64,000 nt of DNA from Gloeocapsopsis dulcis (lineage in GTDB: Bacteria; Cyanobacteriota; Cyanobacteriia; Cyanobacteriales; Chroococcidiopsidaceae). The notes under the pieces were generated by a model. That model ran no database searches. It worked only from the letters and a program-made list of their open reading frames with translations, and was not told the DNA's origin. Numbering within the stretch: the first letter of the stretch is position 1; each line of letters opens with the position of its first letter. The stretch is taken from positions 2,320,001 to 2,384,000 of the forward strand of contig NZ_CP119968.1 in the NCBI RefSeq assembly GCF_032163395.1. The letters are read 5' to 3'. Of the stretch, positions 48,835 through 56,955 are shown piece by piece. The position numbers were made by a program, and so were the translations under genes.

Positions 48835-50067
48835 TGTTTTAACAAATCCCATTCGACTGCTTATGGTTATGTTACCTATCAGACAGCATACTTAAAAGCG
48901 AATTACCCTGTAGAATACATGGCAGCACTGCTGACAGCGAACAGTGGTGATACAGATAAGCTCCAAAAATATCTTTCTACGTGTCTGAATATGAATATTC
49001 AGATTGAACCACCAGATATTAATCGCTCTGGGGTAGATTTTACACCAGTAGCAGGCAAAATTTTGTTTGGCTTATCAGCGGTAAGAAATGTTGGACAAGG
49101 AGCGATCGCGTGGATTCTAGCAGCCCGCAACGAGGGAGGTGAATTTCAATCCCTTGCCGATTTGTGCGATCGCGTCGATTTACGTGCAGTGAATCGCCGT
49201 ACCTTAGAAGCCTTAATTCATTGTGGTGCTTTTGATAAACTCGAAGCTAATCGCCAGCAACTGATTCAAGACCTTGAGTTAATTATCGATTGGGCACAAT
49301 CGCGTGCGAAAGATCGTGCTAGTGGTCAAGTTAATTTATTTGATTGGAGTGGGATAGCTAATAATGACAATAATACTAGTTATGAACTAGCACCTAAAGC
49401 TCCCTCTGTTGCAGACTACCCACCTATGGAGAAACTACGTTGGGAAAAAGAATTACTTGGTTTTTACGTTTCCGATCATCCCTTAAAGTCTCTGCGTTCT
49501 CAGACACAAATTTTGTCGCCGGTTAACCTATCACAGTTGGGCGATCAAAAAGATAATACTTTGGTGTGTGCTGTGGTAATGGTAACTAATGTGAAACCAG
49601 TGGTCACTAAAAAAGGCGATCGCATGGCAATTTTACAAATAGAAGATTTAACCGGACAAACCGAAGCGGTCGTGTTTCCGAAAGCTTATGAACGTATTGG
49701 CACATCACTTGTTACTGATGCCAGAATGGTTATCTGGGGTAAAATAGACCGCCGTGACGACCAACTCCAGCTCATTGTAGAAGATGCTGAACCAATTGAG
49801 TCTGTGCAGCTAGTTATGGTGGAACTCGATCCTCAGCAAGCTGCAACCCTTGACTATCAACACCGCTTGAAAACTATTTTACAGGAACAGTTGGGTGAGA
49901 AAGATAAGGCAAAAATTCCTGTACTGGCGCTTGTAAAATCAGGCGATCGCAATCAATTAGTTCGCTTCGGGCGGCAGTTTTGGGTACAAAATAGCCAAAC
50001 AACAGTAGAAATGCTCAAAACTGCCAGCTTTTCTGCTTACACCCAACCCATTGCTAGTCAATTTTAA
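48727..50067 (+). CDS. dnaE: DNA polymerase III alpha subunit, C-terminal part preceded by C-intein
   Basis: 446 residues: 36 of C-intein and 410 of C-extein. The extein resumes with CFNKSHSTAYGYVTYQTAYL, the polymerase region directly following the N-extein, and includes a helix-hairpin-helix (NVGQGAIAWILAARN), the fingers/beta-binding region and an OB fold (AVVMVTNVKPVVTKKGDRMA, EAVVFPKAYERIG). The start is GTG with AGGGAG upstream. It is directly downstream of, and overlapping, the endonuclease gene rather than at a remote locus. Confidence 0.96.
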   Translation: MIKIVSRKSLGSQPVYDIGVESDHNFILANGVVASNCFNKSHSTAYGYVTYQTAYLKANYPVEYMAALLTANSGDTDKLQKYLSTCLNMNIQIEPPDINRSGVDFTPVAGKILFGLSAVRNVGQGAIAWILAARNEGGEFQSLADLCDRVDLRAVNRRTLEALIHCGAFDKLEANRQQLIQDLELIIDWAQSRAKDRASGQVNLFDWSGIANNDNNTSYELAPKAPSVADYPPMEKLRWEKELLGFYVSDHPLKSLRSQTQILSPVNLSQLGDQKDNTLVCAVVMVTNVKPVVTKKGDRMAILQIEDLTGQTEAVVFPKAYERIGTSLVTDARMVIWGKIDRRDDQLQLIVEDAEPIESVQLVMVELDPQQAATLDYQHRLKTILQEQLGEKDKAKIPVLALVKSGDRNQLVRFGRQFWVQNSQTTVEMLKTASFSAYTQPIASQF

Positions 50068-50698
50068 TGCTGTATAACTAAACTGCTTTTCTCGGCAATA
50101 TAGTAAGGTCATTATACCAACTCTGCTCACTGTACTGTAAGTCTGCGTAGCGTTTCCTGATCCCTGACTGCTATTATTTCTGGACAAATATAAATTTTTA
50201 ATTAAGCTATTCTAGCTTTACGATATATTCATTACAAAAAATCATAGGTTTGTCAGTAATTGTACTGACAAAATTTAAACTAAAGTATGATGATACTAGG
50301 CGTTGACCTCCAAGAGCATAAAGATTCGATAAAGATTTATGTGAAACCGCAAGGCATTATGCAGACTCTGTGAAGATTTGGTAAAGATTCCTGCAATAGT
50401 ACGTGGTACGCTTTCTGTTTTGGGGAGTATCCGCGTAAAAATACTACATATGTCCTATCGGATTATGTGAAATTCAGCATGATTATGTTCATCTGAAGGT
50501 TGCATAAACATACTATTAGGCTTTGCAGACTAACAAATTAATTCACGATGAGACATTAACTCCTAATATCTGAACTATTCTTACTTTTTTTAGAAGCGTA
50601 AGTATGGCTTACTTACTTCTGTGTACTGTCCCAATTCAATATTGCTGTATCATCAGCGTCTGGCAGTACTAGTTATGTCAAACAATTAAGGATTTCTA
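50068..50698. other. Intergenic region upstream of the malectin/Kelch cluster
   Basis: 631 bp without a convincing gene. It contains the tandem operator-like repeats at 50321-50389. AAGGAT precedes the start at 50699. A 28-codon ORF near 50287 covers part of the repeats and has no support. Confidence 0.5.
50321..50389. promoter_or_regulatory. Two AAGATT-NNN-TAAAGATT direct repeats, possible operator
   Basis: AAGATTCGATAAAGATT (50321-50337) and AAGATTTGGTAAAGATT (50373-50389) differ at three positions. In each copy the AAGATT half-sites are 11 bp apart; the copies are 52 bp apart. Eleven-bp-spaced direct repeats are the usual target form of OmpR/PhoB-type response regulators. The regulator is unknown. 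Confidence 0.4.
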
Positions 50699-53506
50699 AT
50701 GCTAAACCTTGATTTTTCTTTCGCGATTCCTAACACAGTTGTAGATAAAGATGGTCAAGGCACCGGATTTACATCGGTAGAGCCTAACAATAGTGGGGAT
50801 CAATATCAACCAAGTCAAATTGATCTCGACACAACCGCTAAAAAGCTTACTCTAACTGCAACACAGGGTAGTAGTGCTTGGGCAAATAATTCACTGAAAA
50901 ACGCACTACAGCGCGGGATTGATGACACAAAACCGTTCACAATCAGCACGCGGTTACAAGGATCGTCCACTAAATTTACAACTGCCTTTCAACAAGGTGG
51001 CATTTTTTTTGGTTCGGATCAAGATAATTACGTCAAGCTTGTCTTAATTAATACTGGTGGTTCAAATGGCTTGAGGCTTCAGTTTTTCAAAGAAGAAAAT
51101 GGAGTAGGCTCAAGCATTGGAGAAATCACTAATCTTAATTGGGGCAATATTAATACGCTAGATCTGTATCTCACAGGAGATCCTAATTCAAGAACATTTA
51201 AGGCAGCTTACCGGGTTAACTCAAATACGGCACCAGCTACTGTCGTCAATCAGCCTGCCACAATCAAGGCAAATACACCTTTTTTTATTGCCAATTCTGG
51301 TAACACTAGTGCTGGTATCTTAGCTTCTACAAGCAATGCGCCCAATGTCGCGGTTGCGTTTGATCAGTTTGGCATTGCTCAAGAGATCAAAATCAACTTT
51401 CAACCTAATAACGCGAATCTACCATCAGGTTATGTCAAAGACAATGGAGCAGGATTCAATAACGTTCGTGGCTATGGTTGGGTTAGAAGTGGAACAAGCA
51501 CACCTTTAAACATTGGGCAACTTGCCCGCGATCGCAATCTACCTGGAGTAGATCAACGCCTTGATACCTTACTGCATATGCAGTATCCTAATAACCCTGC
51601 AGCAGCTTGGGAAATGGCAGTGCCGAATGGGCTGTATAGCGTGAGCGTCAGCGTTGGTGATGGACCAAACGCCAATGGAGTTTATGACAGCAAGCATACG
51701 ATTCGCGTTGAAGGTGTGACTGCAATTGATAAATTCCAGAGCACTGGGCTGCAAGAATACAAGTTAGAAACCGTCAGAGTTAATGTCAACGATGGTAGGT
51801 TGACAATCGATGCGATCGGTGGAACCAACACCAAAATTAACTTCATCGAAATCTTTAACATCACGCCAGGAAAACACCCTAACGTTACAGGATTTGCAGT
51901 TGATCGCGATGCACAAGGTAGAGCATATCTCAACACATCGATTAATGTGGATGTGGCGCTGGCACGTGCAGGTATAGGTGTTGAGGCTAATAGCTTAAGT
52001 ACATCAACTGTCAAACTATATCGTACAAAAGACGGTCAACAAGTTGCTGGGCTTGTGGGAACGAGTGGTGGTAATGATGTTATTGTCTACCAACCTAATC
52101 AGAATTTAACCCCCAATACTAACTACACCTTCGTTGTTACGAACAACGTCAAAGATGAGTCGGGTACAAGCTTCAACACGAGTAGCTTCACATTTAATAC
52201 GGGAAATGCGATTACCAATCCAACTGACACCCGAGTCAACTTTACAAAACAATCTGTATACCAAGGTGCTCCACTGGCAAGTTTAACTGTTGGTCCTGAT
52301 GGCAAATTATACGCTGCTGGACTCGATGGCAAAATCCGCCGTTGGAACATTAATGCAGGTTCGGGTCAGTTATCTAATTTACAAACTTTTGCTCCAGCGA
52401 AGCTAGATGGTCGAGCAATTGTTGGGATTGCCTTCGACCCCAACAACTCCAATAACCTGTGGATTTCGCATAACGACCCACTTTTCCCTCAACCAGCAAA
52501 AGACTTTACAGGGGCAATCTCCAAGCTGGTTCTCAACTCCAATTCAAACTCTTTCAATGCTAATGTCCAAGACTACGTTGTAGGTTTACCTCGCTCAGCT
52601 AAAGATCACCTCAGCAACAGTCTAGCGTTTGGTGCAGACGGTAAGCTTTACATGACCCAAGGTAGTAACAGTGCATTAGGTGCGCCAGATACGGCTTGGG
52701 CAAATCGACCTGAACGATTACTCACTGCTGCAGTTTTGCAAATTGATCCCTACAGAAATGCACCTACTGGTGGCTTCAATGTCCAAACCGAAAACCACGG
52801 TGGTAAGCCAGGGAACTACAATCCCTTTGCCATTAATGCACCAGTCAAAATTTATGCCACTGGTCTGCGTAATGCATATGACTTAGTTTGGCATAGCAAC
52901 GGTAGCTTATACGTGCCGACAAATGGTAGTGGGGCTAATGGTAATACTCCAGATAACCCGAACACTCGAGTAAATGAAGCATTGCAAGGAGTTGCTGCTC
53001 AAAATGACTACTTATACAGAGTAGTCCAGGGCGGTTACTACGGTCATCCGAATCCCAAACGTGGAGAGTACATTCTCAATGGTGGTAATCCCACAAATGG
53101 CGTCGATCCAGCTGAGGTAGTTAGAGTCGTCGATCCTGAAACCAAGGTTGTCTATGCCGGTTATCCTGTCGGTGTCCAGCCAGATCCCAACTATCGAGGC
53201 TTTGCTTACGATTTCGGACGCAACAAATCACCCAATGGTGTTATCGAATATCAGAGTAATACTTTTGGAGGTGCTTTGAAAAACAAGCTACTCGTCACAC
53301 AGTACAGCGGCGGCAAAGATATTTTGGCACTAGAACCAGGTGCAAACGGCAACGTTCCTAGGGGAAATGTGACTCGCATTACATCTGGGTTAAACGATCC
53401 CTTGGATTTGATAGAAGATACAAGAACAAATGCTGGCAACTTGTATGTTGCAGAACTCATTAGGGGCGGTGTTGCAGGACAGATTTCACTGTTGAAGGTA
53501 AGTTAG
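50699..53506 (+). CDS. Modular extracellular protein: LamG-like, malectin-like, Ig-like and sugar-dehydrogenase propeller
   Basis: 935 residues. Order: LamG-like domain (1-235; LDFSFAIPNTVVDKDGQGTG, QQGGIFFGSDQDNYVKL), a carbohydrate-binding-like jelly roll (236-395; VRGYGWVRSGTSTPLN, YSVSVSVGDGPNANGVYD), an Ig-like domain (395-505) and a beta-propeller related to soluble aldose/PQQ sugar dehydrogenases (515-935; LSNSLAFGADGKLYMTQGSN, YATGLRNAYDLVWHSNGS). No N-terminal signal peptide is present, which fits type I secretion. The role is probably in extracellular polysaccharide binding or oxidation; this is inferred. AAGGAT precedes the ATG. Confidence 0.8.
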   Translation: MLNLDFSFAIPNTVVDKDGQGTGFTSVEPNNSGDQYQPSQIDLDTTAKKLTLTATQGSSAWANNSLKNALQRGIDDTKPFTISTRLQGSSTKFTTAFQQGGIFFGSDQDNYVKLVLINTGGSNGLRLQFFKEENGVGSSIGEITNLNWGNINTLDLYLTGDPNSRTFKAAYRVNSNTAPATVVNQPATIKANTPFFIANSGNTSAGILASTSNAPNVAVAFDQFGIAQEIKINFQPNNANLPSGYVKDNGAGFNNVRGYGWVRSGTSTPLNIGQLARDRNLPGVDQRLDTLLHMQYPNNPAAAWEMAVPNGLYSVSVSVGDGPNANGVYDSKHTIRVEGVTAIDKFQSTGLQEYKLETVRVNVNDGRLTIDAIGGTNTKINFIEIFNITPGKHPNVTGFAVDRDAQGRAYLNTSINVDVALARAGIGVEANSLSTSTVKLYRTKDGQQVAGLVGTSGGNDVIVYQPNQNLTPNTNYTFVVTNNVKDESGTSFNTSSFTFNTGNAITNPTDTRVNFTKQSVYQGAPLASLTVGPDGKLYAAGLDGKIRRWNINAGSGQLSNLQTFAPAKLDGRAIVGIAFDPNNSNNLWISHNDPLFPQPAKDFTGAISKLVLNSNSNSFNANVQDYVVGLPRSAKDHLSNSLAFGADGKLYMTQGSNSALGAPDTAWANRPERLLTAAVLQIDPYRNAPTGGFNVQTENHGGKPGNYNPFAINAPVKIYATGLRNAYDLVWHSNGSLYVPTNGSGANGNTPDNPNTRVNEALQGVAAQNDYLYRVVQGGYYGHPNPKRGEYILNGGNPTNGVDPAEVVRVVDPETKVVYAGYPVGVQPDPNYRGFAYDFGRNKSPNGVIEYQSNTFGGALKNKLLVTQYSGGKDILALEPGANGNVPRGNVTRITSGLNDPLDLIEDTRTNAGNLYVAELIRGGVAGQISLLKVS

Positions 53507-53548
53507 CAAAACAAGCGAACGTCAAAGGAGTATCTACATGCCTGCTGA

Positions 53549-53812
53549 TTTAAGCTTAGATTTTTCAACACCAGTACCAGAAACAGTAGCAGACAAAAAC
53601 GGACTAGGAACAGGGTTTAGCTCAGTACAAGCAAACAGCACAGGTGATGCCTATGTATGACCTAAGTCTGCTCAATCTCGATACCGCCAGCAGTAGCTTA
53701 GTGCTAACCGCAACCCAAGGCAGCAATGCCGCAGCAAACAACCTGAAAAACGCCCTGCAAGTAGCAGTAGACACCATAACCCAACCATTTCGCATCAGTA
53801 CGCGCATCAAAG
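53549..53812 (+). repeat. Near-identical repeat A, copy 1
   Basis: 264 bp nearly identical to 54765-55024 (260 bp); the length difference is the 4-bp duplication. It encodes the first half of the LamG-like domain. Confidence 0.9.
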
Positions 53813-54141
53813 TATGGGACCCTGCTAATCCTAGCGAGTGGAGAGAAGTTGCTAGTTTACCCAAAGCGCGATCGCATATTTCCACTGCCACATTTGTGAT
53901 GAATGGCAAGATTATTGTGGCTGGTGGTGAAACTGCTCACGAAAAATTTATGGCAGATGTCACAGCATACGATCCTCTGTCAAATTCTTGGCAAGAATTG
54001 ACACCTTTACCACAAGCACGGCTGGCAGGTGTTGCTGCTAGTTTTGGCAACAAAATTCTCTTTACAGGCGGTCATCCAGCTTTTAGCGCTACATCTTTCC
54101 AAGGCTCACCTGTCATTCAGAATCGGCAACAAAATGCTCTT

Positions 54142-54648
54142 TATCGGATAAATGTAGGTAGTAGCACACCATACACCGATAGTCAAGGCAATGTCTGGTC
54201 AGGCGATAGTGGACTATTTAACCCCCAAAGCGCGATCGCACTCAATGGTGGTCCAGTCAATCCAACTCCAGCGATCGCCAACACACAAGACGACACACTC
54301 TATCAAAGTTTTCGCGGCAAAGTAGGAGACAATAACACCCCCATCTCATCGCGGGTGTTGTCGTTGAACTTACCTATTAGTACGCCACAAAGTGTGGATG
54401 TCAAGTTGCATTTTGCTGAATTGTACTATGGCGCACCAGGACGAGCAGCAGGGGGTGCAGGCAAACGAGTTTTTGATGTGATTGCGGAGGGTCAAACAGT
54501 CCTGAATAATTTTGACATTTTTGCGGCGAGCGGTGGCGCGCTCCAGGCAGTTATGGTGCCGATTCATGGCATTCAAGTCAATGATGGAACGCTGAATTTG
54601 CAATTTAAAGCTGAACAAGACTTTGCCTCAATTGCCGCTATTGAGGTT
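54142..54648 (+). repeat. Near-identical repeat B, copy 1
   Basis: 507 bp aligned without gaps to 56389-56895; only a handful of substitutions are seen (for example ACACAAGAC versus ACGGTAGAC). It encodes the malectin-like domain. Confidence 0.9.
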
Positions 54649-54753
54649 TTAAGTGCAGCTAGTTAGCAGAGTTTTTGTGATACGATTTTTGCCGCCTGTT
54701 AGTTGATCTTTCATGAAGCTATCAGGTAGCATAAGTGACCGGAGGAGTATTTC

Positions 54754-56910
54754 GTGCCTACGTATTTAAGCTTAGATTTTTCAACACCAGTACCAGGAAC
54801 AGTAGCAGACAAAAACGGACTAGGAACAGGGTTTAGCTCAGTACAAGCAAACAGCACAGGTGATGCCTATGACCTAAGTCTGCTCAATCTCGATACCGCC
54901 AGCAGTAGCTTAGTGCTAACCGCAACCCAAGGCAGCAATGCCGCAGCAAACAACCTGAAAAACGCCCTGCAAGTAGCAGTAGACACCATAACCCAACCAT
55001 TTCGCATCAGTACGCGCATCAAAGGACCAGTGACAAACCTCAATGCAGCGTACAAGCAAGGTGGCATCTTTGTCGGAGCAGATCAAGACAACTATGCCAA
55101 GTTAGTTGTCGTCAACGATGGCAAAGACTTGAAGCTACAGTTCTACAAAGAACAAAATGGCATCGGAAGCAGTATTGGTGAAATCAAAGGCTTGAATTGG
55201 GCAGGCATCAATACTCTAGACTTATACCTGACAGGCGACGCGCAATCTAACACACTCAATGCTGCTTATCGGGTGAACTCGAACACAGCACTGCCTAGTG
55301 CACTACAGCAGGTGCAAATTGGTGCGGGTGCAGCGTCATTTTTTGCCAATAGTGCCACATCCCGTGCCGGCATCCTAGCATTTACGGGTCAGTCGAAAAA
55401 AGTGGATGTCAAATTTGACTATTTTGGGGTTAATTCTCTTGGTAGTGCCAACCCTGACTTTAATCAAATTAACTGGAGTAATGTTAAACCATCACCACTT
55501 GGTCGCACTGAGTCTTCAGGTATTGTAGCCAACGATAAGCTATATATATTTGGCGGATATATTGATAACACTTACACTCCGACCAAGCAATCGCACGTTT
55601 ATAATCCTGAAATAAATACGTGGCAACGAATAGCAGATTTGCCCACAGCGATTAGTCATGCAGGGATTGCTGTTGCAGGAAACAATATTTATCTGGCTGG
55701 TGGCTACCCAGGGAAAGAACCAAAAGGACAAACCTTTGCAACAAATGAAGTGTGGCGGTATAACACTGTCCAAAACAAATGGTTTGCAATGCCATCTTTA
55801 CCTGCAGCTAGAGGATCTGGTGAGTTAGCAGTTCTTAATGGCAGACTGCACTTCTTTGGCGGTGTGAATGCCAGCAGAATTGACCAAGGTAGTCACTGGG
55901 TTTTACCCCTCAATGGTGGTCAATGGACTAGCCTAGCTCCATTACCTAATCCTCGTAGCCACATGGCAGATGCGGTAGTTGGTGGAAAACTCTATGCTAT
56001 TGGCGGTCAAGTTGGCAAAGAACACGAGGGTGCTCAAGCTACTGTGAATGTCTATCATCCAGCAACGAATACTTGGAAGTCAGCAAAAAGCTTACCTCAA
56101 GCGCTATCACATATTTCTGCTTCCACGTTTGTGATGGATGGCAAAATTATTGTGGCAGGAGGGATGCTTGCTAATGGTACTGATATCAGTGAAGTAAAAG
56201 CTTACGACCCACTAGCTAATTCTTGGTCTACATTATCGCCTATTCTTGGATCAAGATCTTCAGGAGTTGCTGGGCGAATTGGCAACAACATATTTTTTGC
56301 TACTGGTGCTTCCCCAGGGTTCTCTGCAACTACATTCAAAGGAGTACCAGTCAAAAACCAAGTTGTAACGAATAATGCACAAGCACTATATCGGATAAAT
56401 GTAGGTAGTAGCACACCATACACCGATAGTCAAGGCAATGTCTGGTCAGGCGATAGTGGACTATTTAACCCCCAAAGCGCGATCGCACTCAATGGTGGTC
56501 CAGTCAATCCAACTCCAGCGATCGCTAACACGGTAGACGACACACTCTATCAAAGCTTTCGCGGCAAAGTAGGAGACAATAACACCCCCATCTCATCGCG
56601 GGTGTTGTCGTTGAACTTACCTATTAGTACGCCACAAAGTGTGGATGTCAAGTTGCATTTTGCTGAATTGTACTATGGCGCACCAGGACGAGCAGCAGGG
56701 GGTGCAGGCAAACGAGTTTTTGATGTGATTGCGGAGGGTCAAACAGTCCTGAATAATTTTGACATTTTTGCGGCGAGCGGTGGCGCGCTCCAGGCAGTTG
56801 TGGTGCCGATTCATGGCATTCAAGTCAATAATGGAACGCTGAATTTGCAATTTAAAGCTGAACAAGACTTTGCCTCAATTGCCGCTATTGAGGTTCTTGC
56901 AGCAACCTAA
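54754..56910 (+). CDS. Modular extracellular protein: LamG-like, Kelch propeller, malectin-like
   Basis: 718 residues. LamG-like domain (1-225; LSLDFSTPVPGTVADKNGLG, KQGGIFVGADQDNYAKL), Kelch repeats (about 235-540; KLYIFGGYIDNT, NIYLAGGYPGKE, RLHFFGGVNAS, KLYAIGGQVGKE, KIIVAGGMLANG) and a malectin-like C-terminal domain (545-718; YRINVGSSTPYTDSQGNVW, FAELYYGAPGRAAGG). Such modules bind carbohydrate. No signal peptide, so type I export is likely. The start is GTG with GGAGGAG upstream. It is the intact partner of the broken gene at 53538. Confidence 0.82.
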   Translation: MPTYLSLDFSTPVPGTVADKNGLGTGFSSVQANSTGDAYDLSLLNLDTASSSLVLTATQGSNAAANNLKNALQVAVDTITQPFRISTRIKGPVTNLNAAYKQGGIFVGADQDNYAKLVVVNDGKDLKLQFYKEQNGIGSSIGEIKGLNWAGINTLDLYLTGDAQSNTLNAAYRVNSNTALPSALQQVQIGAGAASFFANSATSRAGILAFTGQSKKVDVKFDYFGVNSLGSANPDFNQINWSNVKPSPLGRTESSGIVANDKLYIFGGYIDNTYTPTKQSHVYNPEINTWQRIADLPTAISHAGIAVAGNNIYLAGGYPGKEPKGQTFATNEVWRYNTVQNKWFAMPSLPAARGSGELAVLNGRLHFFGGVNASRIDQGSHWVLPLNGGQWTSLAPLPNPRSHMADAVVGGKLYAIGGQVGKEHEGAQATVNVYHPATNTWKSAKSLPQALSHISASTFVMDGKIIVAGGMLANGTDISEVKAYDPLANSWSTLSPILGSRSSGVAGRIGNNIFFATGASPGFSATTFKGVPVKNQVVTNNAQALYRINVGSSTPYTDSQGNVWSGDSGLFNPQSAIALNGGPVNPTPAIANTVDDTLYQSFRGKVGDNNTPISSRVLSLNLPISTPQSVDVKLHFAELYYGAPGRAAGGAGKRVFDVIAEGQTVLNNFDIFAASGGALQAVVVPIHGIQVNNGTLNLQFKAEQDFASIAAIEVLAAT
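54765..55024 (+). repeat. Near-identical repeat A, copy 2
   Basis: 260 bp matching 53549-53812 except for the 4-bp duplication and isolated substitutions. This copy keeps the reading frame. Confidence 0.9.
56389..56895 (+). repeat. Near-identical repeat B, copy 2
   Basis: 507 bp matching 54142-54648. Together with repeat A it shows that the two neighbouring genes arose by recent duplication or were homogenised by gene conversion. Confidence 0.9.
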
Positions 56911-56955
56911 GTCAGAGCTTTCTTTTGTTTTGGTACATCTATAGTCGAGTATGTA

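Larger units (their letters stand above)
53538..54666 (+). pseudogene. Broken LamG-Kelch-malectin gene (frameshift and internal deletion)
   Basis: AAGGAG and the ATG at 53538 start a frame (MPADLSLDFSTPVPETVADK) identical in type to the next gene, but a 4-bp duplication turns GCCTATGACC into GCCTATGTATGACC at 53650-53663 and causes a stop at 53658. The downstream frame (from about 53644) continues to 54666. At 53812/53813 the LamG domain jumps into the last Kelch repeats, so the rest of LamG and about three Kelch repeats are lost. Two Kelch units and a full malectin-like domain remain. A remnant unless the GTG/ATG at 53644-53647 is used. Confidence 0.8.

Noticed and set aside
54370-56865. Identical 82-codon minus-strand ORFs at 54370-54618 and 56617-56865
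   Set aside because: They are antisense shadows of the duplicated malectin-domain DNA; their identity reflects repeat B, not a gene.
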